This document shows, in pieces, positions 7,459-15,756 of a stretch of DNA of 38,154 nucleotides. The stretch comes from Aerococcaceae bacterium DSM 111176. GTDB taxonomy: Bacteria > Bacillota > Bacilli > Lactobacillales > Aerococcaceae. Location: positions 1 through 38,154 of the forward strand of contig JACBXN010000017.1 of assembly GCA_015863215.1 (NCBI GenBank). Direction: 5' to 3'. The notes beneath the pieces are model-generated. The model had not been told where the DNA came from. It saw only the letters and a program-made list of their open reading frames with translations, and searched no databases. The first letter of the stretch is position 1. Every line of letters starts with the position of its first letter. Both the position numbers and the translations under genes were made by a program.

Positions 7459-8106
7459 ATGAACAAAAATACAATGCGTTCAATGGGTGTAGGTGTTTTA
7501 ATTTCAGCAGTTCTACTCGGTGGTTACACATTATTCACTGAGGAAAACACAACAACTAATACTGAAGGTGAAAACACAGAATTACTTGCATCTCTTGAAT
7601 CAGAAAATTCACAATTAAAATCAGATCAATTATCACTAAATGATGAAATTGCTCAATTACGCGAAGATGGTAATCAAAGCTCACAATCTTCAAGCAGTAG
7701 CCAAAGTTCAGCTTCTGAATCAGACTCTTCTGATGAATCAGACGACGAATCAGCAGCGAGCGAAGAGACAGATGAGAATGGTACAACTGAGACAACAGAC
7801 ACAGACACAGAAAACGATACTGAAGATACTGAATCTGTCGATGAAGACGTTGAAACAGATGAAGATGGCCTAGCAACACCAGCCGAATCTGGTACTTTCA
7901 CAATTGCTGAAGGTAGCGACACAACAACGATTGCTCAACAATTACAAGACGAAGGTTATATCGACTCAGCTGACGAATTAACTTCCCTAATTGAAGAATG
8001 GGGTCTTGAAACAGTAATTGGTGCTGGTGACTACGAGTTAAACAGCGACATGAGTATTCACGACATCGCTAATATCATCACACAAGGTGCCTATTACTAC
8101 TATTAA
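7459..8106 (+). CDS. Membrane-anchored protein with an MltG/YceG LysM-like domain only
   Basis: A 215-residue protein. The transmembrane anchor is at 8-26, a short predicted coiled coil follows (about 40-70), then a 70-residue Ser/Asp/Glu/Thr-rich linker (71-140). The C-terminal domain (about 145-210) begins GTFTIAEGSDTTTIAQQL and continues with LQDEGYI, GAGDYEL and MSIHDIANIITQG. That is the pattern of the LysM-like substrate-binding part of the endolytic transglycosylase MltG, but the MltG catalytic domain is absent. It may bind peptidoglycan outside the membrane without cutting it. The start has an AAAGGA site. The linker uses repetitive codons and generates long spurious open frames on other frames. 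The function is inferred only from the domain. Confidence 0.75.
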   Translation: MNKNTMRSMGVGVLISAVLLGGYTLFTEENTTTNTEGENTELLASLESENSQLKSDQLSLNDEIAQLREDGNQSSQSSSSSQSSASESDSSDESDDESAASEETDENGTTETTDTDTENDTEDTESVDEDVETDEDGLATPAESGTFTIAEGSDTTTIAQQLQDEGYIDSADELTSLIEEWGLETVIGAGDYELNSDMSIHDIANIITQGAYYYY

Positions 8107-8118
8107 TATTTATAATTC

Positions 8119-8146
8119 GGCCTGTCCACTTGGATAGGTCTTTTTC
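8119..8146 (+). terminator. Terminator after the MltG-like gene
   Basis: A 9-bp stem with two G-U pairs (8119-8127 with 8132-8140) and an ACTT loop is followed by TTTTTCTTTT. Confidence 0.87.
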
Positions 8147-8244
8147 TTTTTTCAAAAGTATGGTTTAAATTGTACATTTAACAGATACTAAAAATGAAAA
8201 CGTTGTATTTGAGCAGAGTGATAACATATTTCAATCACTTGTAT

Positions 8245-8250
8245 TATAAT
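8245..8250 (+). promoter_or_regulatory. Probable -10 element of gshAB
   Basis: A perfect TATAAT lies 57 bases before the gshAB ATG. The -35 region 17 bases upstream (TAACAT) is a weak match. The 50-base leader that would follow holds no structure I can name. Confidence 0.45.
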
Positions 8251-8306
8251 GAAAGATAGAAATTTAGACCTAGCTGAGACTAGATATAGTTGGGAGCATT
8301 TATTAA

Positions 8307-10598
8307 ATGAAAGAAATTTTAAAAAAAGAAGATATACAATTACTGTGGGATTCAACAGTAGGACTCGAACGTGAAACAAAACGCGTCAACGAAGATGGTA
8401 CCCTATCAGATAATCCCCATTCCGATCAGTGGGGACATCGTAGTTACCACCCTTACATTTTGACTGACTTTGCTGAAGCACAATTGGAACTAATCACACC
8501 TCCATTAAAATCAAGTAAAGAAATTCAAAATTGGTTAGCTGCGAGTCATCAAATTGTTGCGACAACAAATGAAGAATGTGATGAATTATTATGGCCTCTT
8601 TCAACTCCAGCTTACATTCCAGATAACCGTGATTTGGTTTCTGTAGCACAATTATCTGATCCAGATGAAGTGGCTTACCGTGAGCATTTAGCTGTTTATT
8701 ATGGTAAGGATGTTCAATTAATTTCTGGGATTCATTACAACATTGAATTTAATCCTGAAGTATTAGACCATCGTCTAGAAGAAGCCATCGCTGGTACAGG
8801 TACTGATTTAAGAACAGCAAAATCTGCCTATTATGTAGAATTTGGCCGTCGTTACTTAAGATACCGTTGGTTACTAACTTATTTAAATTCAGCGACTCCA
8901 TATGTTTCAGAAAACTACGGAACAGCACTTTATGGTAAACCACACAAGCAAGGAATGCGTTCAATCCGCCAAAGTCGTTATGGTTACCGCAATCATCCAG
9001 AGGTACAAGTTTCATTCGATTCACTGGAAGAATTCGTTCATGATATTGAGCGTTATGTTAATGAAGGCTATTTAATGTTAGAAAAAGAATTTTATTCTGA
9101 CGTGAGATTCCGCCGTGGTGCCCCACTTCGTGAAATGCTAAAAGATGGTATTGATTATATTGAACTGCGGAATTTTGATATTAATCCATTAGACCCTTAT
9201 GGAATGTCTATTGAAGATATGGATTTTGTTAAATTATTTACGATTGCTCTGCTCTTTAAAAATGAGCCAACATCGATGGAAGATGTTAACTTTGGCCATC
9301 AGCTAAATCAACAAACAGCTGAAGAAGACGTCTTAGCACCAATCGCTGACAAAGATGAAGCGTATATGCTATTAGATTTAATGGCTGAGGTAGCATCAGA
9401 ATTACCAAATGCAGACTATCTATTAGACATTATAAATGACAAACGCCAACAAATTGAGCGTCCGGATTTAACATTGTCTGGCCGTATTTTCAAAGAAGTT
9501 CAAACAGCACCTAGTTACTTGGAATACGGTATTAAATTAGCACAAGATTATCAAGAAATTTACTTAAAAGATAACTACACTATGCATGGTTTTGAAAACT
9601 TTGAATTATCAACGCAAGATGTATTAAAAGAAGCGATGCGATTAGGTGTTAAAATTGATGTTATTGATGCAGTGGATAATTTTGTACGCTTTACATTCAA
9701 AGATCAAGTCCACTATGTCCGCAACGGAAATATGACGAGTTTAGATTCATTAATTTCATACTTTATGATGGAAAACAAAGTTGTAACTAAAGATATTTTA
9801 GATGAAAACGGCATTGCAGTACCTCAAGGGGAACAATTTAATACTGCAGATAAAGCGAAACAATATTATCCAATCATCAAAGATAAAGCAATTGTAGTTA
9901 AACCCAAAAATACAAACTATGGAATTGGGATTACAATTTTTAATGAGACCCCTAACCAAGATGATTATAATGAAGCCATCGATTTTGCCTTCGAAAAAGA
10001 CGACACCGTTTTAGTTGAAGAATTTATCGAAGGAACAGAGTTACGTTTCTATATCAAAAATGGTGAAGTATTAGCTATTGTAGAACGTCAACCTGCCTTT
10101 GTAATGGCTGATGGCAAACATACGGTTTCAGAGTTAGTCGATAAAGAAAATGAGCACCCACTTCGTGGTAAAGCTCACTTCGCCCCGCTTACGTGGATTG
10201 CTAAAGGCCGTGAAGAGACCTCAGTTTTAAGAGATCAAGGTTTAACCTTCGACTCAATTCCAGCAGATGGTGAAAAAGTATTCCTACGCCAAAACTCAAA
10301 TATTTCAACCGGTGGTATTTCAATTGACCGTACTGACGAAGTATTAGAAGAATACAAAGTTCACGCAGCTGAAGCAGCAAAAGCATTAGGCTCTTACTAT
10401 TGTGGTATCGATATGATGATCAATGATTGGACAGAACCTGCTTCAGAAACTAACAAATACGCAATTATCGAAGCAAACTTTAATCCTATGATTACCTTAC
10501 ACCGATTCCCAGGTATCGGACAAGAACGACCAATTGGATTACACGTTGTCTATGCCCTTTTCCCAGAATTAAAAGAAATTGATGGGAAATCAAAATAG
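8307..10598 (+). CDS. gshAB: Bifunctional glutamate-cysteine ligase/glutathione synthetase
   Basis: A 763-residue fused enzyme that makes glutathione in two ATP-dependent steps from glutamate, cysteine and glycine. The N-terminal half (about 1-480) is the gamma-glutamylcysteine ligase: GLERETKRV near residue 19, SGIHYNIEFNPE, and YIELRNFDINPLDPYG. The C-terminal part (about 490-760) is an ATP-grasp domain, with IVVKPKNTNYGIGI near 528-541, LVEEFIEGTELRF, and the metal-binding end IIEANFNPMITLHRFPG. Length matches GshAB (GshF) of streptococci, Listeria and enterococci. A GGGAG site lies 11 bases before the ATG. The gene is monocistronic between two terminators. In this host it would supply thiol protection, which fits with the H2O2-forming lactate oxidase elsewhere in the window. 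Confidence 0.96.
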   Translation: MKEILKKEDIQLLWDSTVGLERETKRVNEDGTLSDNPHSDQWGHRSYHPYILTDFAEAQLELITPPLKSSKEIQNWLAASHQIVATTNEECDELLWPLSTPAYIPDNRDLVSVAQLSDPDEVAYREHLAVYYGKDVQLISGIHYNIEFNPEVLDHRLEEAIAGTGTDLRTAKSAYYVEFGRRYLRYRWLLTYLNSATPYVSENYGTALYGKPHKQGMRSIRQSRYGYRNHPEVQVSFDSLEEFVHDIERYVNEGYLMLEKEFYSDVRFRRGAPLREMLKDGIDYIELRNFDINPLDPYGMSIEDMDFVKLFTIALLFKNEPTSMEDVNFGHQLNQQTAEEDVLAPIADKDEAYMLLDLMAEVASELPNADYLLDIINDKRQQIERPDLTLSGRIFKEVQTAPSYLEYGIKLAQDYQEIYLKDNYTMHGFENFELSTQDVLKEAMRLGVKIDVIDAVDNFVRFTFKDQVHYVRNGNMTSLDSLISYFMMENKVVTKDILDENGIAVPQGEQFNTADKAKQYYPIIKDKAIVVKPKNTNYGIGITIFNETPNQDDYNEAIDFAFEKDDTVLVEEFIEGTELRFYIKNGEVLAIVERQPAFVMADGKHTVSELVDKENEHPLRGKAHFAPLTWIAKGREETSVLRDQGLTFDSIPADGEKVFLRQNSNISTGGISIDRTDEVLEEYKVHAAEAAKALGSYYCGIDMMINDWTEPASETNKYAIIEANFNPMITLHRFPGIGQERPIGLHVVYALFPELKEIDGKSK

Positions 10599-10611
10599 AA
10601 TTAATTTACAA

Positions 10612-10641
10612 GAGTGGTTCATTTTATGAATCGCTCTTTTT
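10612..10641 (+). terminator. gshAB terminator
   Basis: An 11-bp stem with two wobble pairs (10612-10622 with 10626-10636) and a three-base loop is followed by TTTTT. Confidence 0.85.
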
Positions 10642-10714
10642 CCATTTTTTGGGTTATCTGAAAATTATTCTAAAACAACTATCAAACGAAAACTTTACAT
10701 GCTCCCTATAAGCT

Positions 10715-10755
10715 GACTAGCAAAACTTTAACTCTGACCTTAAGTTTTGCCAGTC
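10715..10755. repeat. Imperfect inverted repeat between two terminators
   Basis: Arms at 10715-10731 and 10740-10755 (GACTAGCAAAACTTTAA and TTAAGTTTTGCCAGTC) pair except for one bulged base and one mismatch, with an 8-base loop. It has no T tract beside it and lies outside any gene. It could be a remnant of a third terminator or a small dispersed repeat; only a genome search could tell. Confidence 0.5.
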
Positions 10756-10791
10756 TATATAATTTAAAGATTCCAAACTTCTCCAAAAAAA

Positions 10792-10816
10792 TCCACCACA
10801 ATAGTCATGTGGTGGA
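10792..10816 (-). terminator. Terminator of the rhodanese-MarR-AKR operon
   Basis: A perfect 9-bp stem (10792-10800 with 10808-10816) is followed on the minus strand by seven U from the A run at 10784-10790, 16 bases past the aldo/keto reductase stop. Confidence 0.88.
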
Positions 10817-10832
10817 ATAAAATTAAATAAGT

Positions 10833-11660
10833 TTAAAATTCTTGGTAAACTGCTGGATCTTGGTCTTTCAAGCGACCGTCAGACTGAGATAGTCCACTGA
10901 TAACTGCCATATCATCTGCATTAATTTCAAAGTGATGGACATTCAGATTTTCACCCGCACGTCCTGCGTTTGAAGTACGTGGAATTGGTAAAATGCCACG
11001 TTGTAAATGCCAGCGCATAATTAATTGAGCAACACTTACTTCATATTTAGCAGCTAGTTTAGTTAAGATTTCGTTACCAAAAATGTCACCACGTCCAAAT
11101 GGGCTCCATGCTTCGATAATAATATCTTTTTCTTTGTGATAATTCAGTACTTCTTCTTGATTAAATAGTGGATGTAATTCCAATTGGTTTACAACCGGTA
11201 ATACACCAGTTTCTCTTTCCAAGCGGTCAATGTGTTCTGGCAAGAAATTACTTGTCCCAATTGAGCGAATTAAACCAGCTTTTTGAGCCGTAATTAATGC
11301 TTGCCATGCTTCGACATAAAGGTCCTTGATTGGATTTGGCCAATGAATCAAGTATAAATCAATATAATCAACATCGAGTCGCATAATCGATTCTTCAATT
11401 GCTTCCAATGCGAGATCATAACGATGGTAACGTCCAGGTAATTTCGAAGTAATCGTAATTTGGTCACGTGGTACTGAACTATTACGTACTGCTCTACCAA
11501 CCGCACCTTCATTTTCATAATTATAGGCGCTATCTAATAAACGATAACCTTGTTTTAATGCACTTTCCATTAAACGTACACCTTTAGAACCTTTTAAGGT
11601 ATAAGTTCCTAGGCCAATACTTGGAATTGAATAACCATCTTTTAATCTATAATCTTTCAC
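10833..11660 (-). CDS. Aldo/keto reductase
   Basis: A 275-residue NAD(P)H-dependent TIM-barrel oxidoreductase of the AKR superfamily. The full catalytic tetrad is visible: Asp43 and Tyr48 in DSAYNYENE, Lys73 in ITSKL, and His106 in LIHWPNP. The C-terminal coenzyme-binding region has IPRTSNAGRAGENL, the pattern of 2,5-diketo-gluconate reductase or glyoxal reductase-like bacterial AKRs. Translation starts at GTG, four bases past an AAAGAGGGA site. It is the last gene of a rhodanese-MarR-AKR operon (21 bases after marR), which suggests induction by a reactive aldehyde or similar stress sensed by the MarR protein. The true substrate is unknown. Confidence 0.93.
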   Translation of the reverse strand: MKDYRLKDGYSIPSIGLGTYTLKGSKGVRLMESALKQGYRLLDSAYNYENEGAVGRAVRNSSVPRDQITITSKLPGRYHRYDLALEAIEESIMRLDVDYIDLYLIHWPNPIKDLYVEAWQALITAQKAGLIRSIGTSNFLPEHIDRLERETGVLPVVNQLELHPLFNQEEVLNYHKEKDIIIEAWSPFGRGDIFGNEILTKLAAKYEVSVAQLIMRWHLQRGILPIPRTSNAGRAGENLNVHHFEINADDMAVISGLSQSDGRLKDQDPAVYQEF

Positions 11661-11681
11661 ATTATCCCTCTTTCTATAAGT

Positions 11682-12143
11682 TTAAGCGTTTTCATTTTTG
11701 TTTTGCTCATTAATTGAATCAACCGTATCTTCAACGACTTCTTTTAAATGATTTAAAGTACTTATGACTTGTTTTACATCACTTTTCTTAAGGTCAATCG
11801 AGTCGATGATTTGCGTATGAAAACTTGTATAATAAGTTTCTAACAATTTGCGACCTTCATCTGTTGGAATAATAAATGTCACGCGTTTATCTTCCGGTAA
11901 TGTCTCTCGTATAACTAAATTTAATTTAGCCATTTCGTTGACTAATGCCGACACGTTCGGTGAGGCAATAGTCAAATCTTCTGAAATGTCTTTAATGCGC
12001 ATCGAATTTTCTGCGCTAACGACGGAATTTAATACATATAAATAACTAGGTTTAATTGAGTCTGGTAATGCTGGTAAAGTTGATGTAATTGTTTTGGCTA
12101 ATTCAAGGCCTTCAATTAATTGCTTATAATGTTTCTTTTTCAT
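11682..12143 (-). CDS. MarR-family transcriptional regulator
   Basis: A 153-residue winged-helix dimeric regulator. Seen: N-terminal helices, a middle segment SMRIKDISEDLTIASPNVSALVNEMAKLNLV forming the DNA-recognition helix-turn-helix (about 55-85), and the wing with ETLPEDKRVTFIIPTDEG, where DxR is the conserved MarR wing motif. There is no cysteine, so a direct thiol-oxidation sensor (OhrR type) is unlikely; a ligand-binding mode is more probable. It sits between the rhodanese and AKR genes with short spacers (18 and 21 bases) and probably autoregulates this operon. Two AT-rich palindromes upstream of the first gene are candidate operators. Confidence 0.92.
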   Translation of the reverse strand: MKKKHYKQLIEGLELAKTITSTLPALPDSIKPSYLYVLNSVVSAENSMRIKDISEDLTIASPNVSALVNEMAKLNLVIRETLPEDKRVTFIIPTDEGRKLLETYYTSFHTQIIDSIDLKKSDVKQVISTLNHLKEVVEDTVDSINEQNKNENA

Positions 12144-12161
12144 GATTACCCCCTCTTTCCT

Positions 12162-12731
12162 CTATATTAGTTGTGCTTGAATGGCTTTCATTCCGCCATC
12201 AATGACAACTGCGTTAAAACCTAAGTATTTTAATAATGAAGCAATTAGAGTCCCCCGATTTCCTGATCCACACAGTGTATAGATTGTTTTATCACTTAAT
12301 AATGACGGATGCTGAAAATTAAAAGTCTCTAAAGGAATTGATAATAAAGCTTTCTCTGGAGCTGGAAGCGTAATTTCATCAGGATGACGCACATCTAATA
12401 ATATGTAATCATCTCCTGGTAAATCTAAGAAATCCTTTGCAGAAATAACTGGGCTTTGATCCAAATCCTCTTCAGGGATTTGTGTATCTAATATATAGCC
12501 ACTTATATTTCCATGAAATATCTTTTCTTCAAGTGCTGCCACTTCCTCTTGTTGCGATTGATCAATAACAAGGACATGTTCGTCAGAATCAGGAATCAAG
12601 AAACCATGTTTGTTCAAATTAGTTTTTGTAAAATTTATACTATTTTCTAAGTGCCCTTGTCTAAATGACTCAGCATCTCGGACATCAATTATTATTGCAT
12701 CCTCTGCAATTGGATAAGTTAATTGCTTCAT
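12162..12731 (-). CDS. Tandem rhodanese-domain protein
   Basis: A 189-residue soluble protein with two rhodanese-like halves. The first (about 8-85) opens with IIIDVRDAESFRQGHLENSINF and has no active-site cysteine. The second (about 96-189) opens with ILLDVRHPDEI and carries an intact loop CGSGNRG with Cys154, so it can form a persulfide. The C-terminal LKYLGFNAVVIDGGMKA is typical. The layout resembles thiosulfate sulfurtransferases in which only the second half is catalytic, but it is shorter than the classical 280-residue form. It heads the operon with the MarR and AKR genes, behind TAGGAG. A role in sulfane-sulfur handling is inferred. Confidence 0.88.
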   Translation of the reverse strand: MKQLTYPIAEDAIIIDVRDAESFRQGHLENSINFTKTNLNKHGFLIPDSDEHVLVIDQSQQEEVAALEEKIFHGNISGYILDTQIPEEDLDQSPVISAKDFLDLPGDDYILLDVRHPDEITLPAPEKALLSIPLETFNFQHPSLLSDKTIYTLCGSGNRGTLIASLLKYLGFNAVVIDGGMKAIQAQLI

Positions 12732-12780
12732 CGTATCAACTCCTACAATTATGTTTACATTAATTATATCATTTATTGAA

Positions 12781-12800
12781 TTATTAATAAATTAATTAAT
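12781..12800. promoter_or_regulatory. Candidate MarR operator and promoter of the rhodanese operon
   Basis: Two adjacent 10-bp palindromes, TTATTAATAA (12781-12790) and ATTAATTAAT (12791-12800), lie upstream of a minus-strand TATAAT (near 12763-12758) whose -35 is weak. AT-rich palindromes of this kind suit MarR proteins, but in AT-rich DNA they also arise by chance. Confidence 0.35.
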
Positions 12801-12818
12801 GATTATGTTTCATAATAT

Positions 12819-13823
12819 TTAGATATTTCCTGTAATTTCTGCGAGATACTTGTAAGATGCTAATCTTTTTTTATTGTCATGAATAGGTGTATACGCTAAT
12901 ACCTCATCAATTGTTAAGGTTCTTTGCTCATCTTCTAAAATATCGCCAACTGATTTTTTATCTCCAATTAAAACAAATCGTTTTTCTTTATAGTGTTTAA
13001 TCAATGCTTCCTCTTGCAGGGTAAATTCATAATCTATGACTGCTTCGGGATCATTATTTGGTCGCATTACACCGAGTCTTAAACCAATTTGCTGCATTAA
13101 AATTGGTTTAGCTAAATATTCGGCTTCCTCAATGGAATCTGCAATGACCATCATATAACTCACCATTACTTTAGGATCTTTGAAAAAGTCTGATGGTTCA
13201 AAGTGATGACGGTATAATTCAAATACCTCTGGGTCTGTTTCAATCCCAAAGAACTTCGCAAAACTGTATCCCAGTCCCATATCAGCAGCTCTTAACGCTG
13301 ACTGGCCAGATGATCCTAACATCCATGGTTCAGGTAAAGTTCCAACATCTAAAGGCGCTGCTTTCGTTTGTCCATAAAAACCAGTCGCTGGTTGATCATT
13401 TAAGTAATCTAAAATAATTTCAATCTTATCATATTGGTCACTAAAGGCGTTGGGACGTCCTTGAGCTAATGCTACAATTTCGTTTTGACCACTCCCAGGA
13501 GCGCGTCCTAAACCAATATCAATTCGCCCAGGTGCCAATCCTTCTAATGTTTTAAAATCTTCAGCAATTTTAAGGGGAGAATAATGCATAATCATCGTAC
13601 CGCCGGTTCCTAGACGCATTTTTTCTGTTTTGGCTGCCATATAACTCACCAATAATTCCGGTGACACACTCGCAAAGGATGGCGAATTGTGGTGTTCAGC
13701 AAACCAATAACGGTTATAATTTAACTTTTCAATTTCCTGAACAAATTGGGCAGTCCGCTGGTAAGCCTCCACTGTACTCTCTCCTGGTTTTATTGCAACT
13801 AAATCATGAACACCAATGTCCAT
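12819..13823 (-). CDS. LLM-class (luciferase-like) flavin-dependent oxidoreductase
   Basis: A 334-residue TIM-barrel flavoprotein of the bacterial luciferase-like superfamily, nearest to the MsnO8-type subgroup. Conserved segments seen: NRYWFAEHHN near residue 40, the LGTGGTMIMHYSPLKIAEDF stretch, and LAPGRIDIGLGRAPG, which help bind FMN and shape the active site. Length is normal. A TTG at 13829 is in frame, but the GGAGGG site sits one base from it; the ATG at 13823, seven bases from GGAGGG, is preferred. It is transcribed alone between the MFS terminator and the rhodanese promoter. It likely uses reduced flavin and O2; the substrate is unknown. Confidence 0.9.
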   Translation of the reverse strand: MDIGVHDLVAIKPGESTVEAYQRTAQFVQEIEKLNYNRYWFAEHHNSPSFASVSPELLVSYMAAKTEKMRLGTGGTMIMHYSPLKIAEDFKTLEGLAPGRIDIGLGRAPGSGQNEIVALAQGRPNAFSDQYDKIEIILDYLNDQPATGFYGQTKAAPLDVGTLPEPWMLGSSGQSALRAADMGLGYSFAKFFGIETDPEVFELYRHHFEPSDFFKDPKVMVSYMMVIADSIEEAEYLAKPILMQQIGLRLGVMRPNNDPEAVIDYEFTLQEEALIKHYKEKRFVLIGDKKSVGDILEDEQRTLTIDEVLAYTPIHDNKKRLASYKYLAEITGNI

Positions 13824-13932
13824 ATACAATCCCTCCTCATGTTATTCACCTCTATTTTACACGAATGTACATCGTATACACTCTGATATGCTCAATATAT
13901 TAACTAGATCTGTATCATGAAGCCTTTTTTAC

Positions 13933-13978
13933 AAAAAAAGAGCATCATTCACACTGTTAAACGTGTAAATAGATACTC
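13933..13978 (-). terminator. Terminator of the MFS gene
   Basis: An imperfect stem (GAGCATC...CACAC near 13940-13954 with GTGT...GATACTC near 13963-13977) is followed on the minus strand by seven U from the A run at 13933-13939. Confidence 0.75.
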
Positions 13979-13994
13979 CTACTTATTAATTATA

Positions 13995-15215
13995 TTAAAT
14001 CTCTTTTTTATAATCTTTCAATGCAATTGTCATGAAAATTGCACCTAATAATGATGAAACCGCACCAACAATTTGCATAATATTAACTGAGAATAAATCA
14101 ATTAACAGTCCACCTGATAATGATCCAATAACCATTCCCGCCGTCATCGCAGAAACCGCAGATGCTTGACCTGTTGCAACTTGTGCAGATGGAAATTTCT
14201 TATTAATATAGTAAACACTACCTGTTATATAAATTGTAAAGGCAAAGAATTGCAATGAATTCGCCCAGTACATTTGCAGAACACTCGCAGCAAAAATCGT
14301 AACTAACGCTTTAACAAAGAATGACCAACCAGAGAAAATTAACATCGATTCATCCGAGAATTTTTTATTAATGCGCTCATAGAAAATCATAATCGGCAAT
14401 TCAGTCCAAGCACCAATACTAAAGGCAATACTCATTTCAGAGGTACCCCCACCTACATCTTGCATCATTTGTAACATGTAAGTATTAATATATTGTTGCG
14501 AAATAAACAAGAAAACAACTGCAAGTAAGAAAAATTTGAAGTTACGATCAAAACCTGTCTTTTGGGCATGCTCTGTTACCGTCACATTTCCTTCATCTGG
14601 ATCATTAATTACTGTTACAACCGGCATTGATTGGATACGTTCAATTGGGATTAATCCAGCAATAATGAACATCATCAAGAAACCTAAAATACCAACAATA
14701 ACTGTTGCTTCAATTGACCATGCTGCAACAAAATAACCTACGATTGGCGTAGTAACAGCAAAAACAAATGCATTCGCCGCTCTTGCAATCCCAAAATTAA
14801 CTTTAAAACCACGATAAGTCAATTCACCAGTCAAAGTATTTAAAAGACTAATTATCAGTGACATAATAATAGCTATCATTGTATAACAAACTAAAATTAG
14901 CCATAAGCTTTGGGTAAAGTATAAAATAATTGCCGAGATAATCCCAATAATAGAAACTAATTTAACTTGCTTCACACTATTAACCGCATCCGACGTTTCA
15001 TTCCATCTTGCAAAAATAGGTGATAAGAAAATAACTAAAAAACTTGCTAAAGCCGAAACCATTCCAATCATCCAGCTTGTAGCGCCAAAATGGACCAAAT
15101 AACTCGCAATAAATGCCATCAACGCTCCAGCAATCATCCCTACACTGGATTGTAATAATATATTTTCAACATTATAGCTCTTTTTAAGTCCATACTCTTC
15201 GTATTTATGCATCAT
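13995..15215 (-). CDS. MFS transporter
   Basis: A 406-residue membrane protein with about twelve predicted helices in two halves. The central loop (about 200-222, IPIERIQSMPVVTVINDPDE and a polar tail) separates them, as in the Major Facilitator Superfamily. The stretch GFKVNFGIARAANAFVFAVTTPIVGYF between helices 4 and 5 resembles the RxGxARA region of oligosaccharide:H+ symporter-like MFS proteins, so a sugar or nucleoside substrate is possible but unproven. Two ATG codons in a row begin the frame; the second lies at a better distance from the GGGGG site. It is monocistronic with its own terminator and has no sugar-catabolic neighbour that would name the substrate. Confidence 0.85.
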   Translation of the reverse strand: MMHKYEEYGLKKSYNVENILLQSSVGMIAGALMAFIASYLVHFGATSWMIGMVSALASFLVIFLSPIFARWNETSDAVNSVKQVKLVSIIGIISAIILYFTQSLWLILVCYTMIAIIMSLIISLLNTLTGELTYRGFKVNFGIARAANAFVFAVTTPIVGYFVAAWSIEATVIVGILGFLMMFIIAGLIPIERIQSMPVVTVINDPDEGNVTVTEHAQKTGFDRNFKFFLLAVVFLFISQQYINTYMLQMMQDVGGGTSEMSIAFSIGAWTELPIMIFYERINKKFSDESMLIFSGWSFFVKALVTIFAASVLQMYWANSLQFFAFTIYITGSVYYINKKFPSAQVATGQASAVSAMTAGMVIGSLSGGLLIDLFSVNIMQIVGAVSSLLGAIFMTIALKDYKKEI

Positions 15216-15396
15216 GTTCCCCCTTAAAATAATTTACTTATAAATTGTAATTGTTTTTCAATTTAATGCAACCTATTTTGTATGAATACGATTTCCATAA
15301 AATTACCATGTCTATTTGAAACTTGTGCACCTTACTATATTATATGAATATAATCACTTATAATTGAATTAATAAAATCAAACGGAGGGAAATAGA

Positions 15397-15687
15397 ATGG
15401 ATAAATTTAAAACAAAAGCGATCTGGTTTCTAATTAGTCTAGTTCTTGGCTTCGCTTATGGAAAGTTATTTTTTAACATGCCTCTTGGGTTAATAATGGG
15501 ATTTACATTTGGATTTGTTGCTAGTTATACAGGTAGTAAAAAGATGTTTGTTACTATTTACGTTATATCAACGATTTTTTTAATCATGGTAATGGTTTTG
15601 ATGAGGTTTTCTTTATTCATGAGTCTGTTAATGGGGCTAACAATCACTTCATTAGCTCGATTAGCCAGACGTTTTGCTCCTACCTAA
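15397..15687 (+). CDS. Small hydrophobic membrane protein, unknown function
   Basis: A 96-residue protein I do not recognise. Most of it is hydrophobic: about 8-25, 28-45, 50-68 and 72-88 form four likely helices, with a basic C-terminus (LARLARRFAPT). Small size and four helices recall small membrane or transport accessory proteins, but no motif supports a family. An excellent GGAGG site lies seven bases before the ATG, and TTGAAA/TATATT-like promoter elements lie 60-90 bases upstream, so it is probably expressed. It stands alone between the divergent MFS gene and the convergent argD. Confidence 0.7.
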   Translation: MDKFKTKAIWFLISLVLGFAYGKLFFNMPLGLIMGFTFGFVASYTGSKKMFVTIYVISTIFLIMVMVLMRFSLFMSLLMGLTITSLARLARRFAPT

Positions 15688-15721
15688 TTTAATATCCAGT
15701 AAATTCTCTTATAAATTAAAT

Positions 15722-15747
15722 CAAGACCACCCTTTCAGATGATCTTG
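15722..15747 (-). terminator. Terminator of the argCJBD operon
   Basis: On the minus strand CAAGATCATC and GGTGGTCTTG pair over 10 bp with two G-U pairs, followed by an ATTTAATTT tail. It lies just past the argD stop codon and may also serve the plus-strand small gene. Confidence 0.7.
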
Positions 15748-15756
15748 CCGTTCATA

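Noticed and set aside
7556-7922. Long open frames on both strands opposite the acidic linker of the MltG-like gene
   Set aside because: They arise from repetitive Ser/Asp/Glu/Thr codons, have no ribosome binding sites and encode low-complexity sequence.
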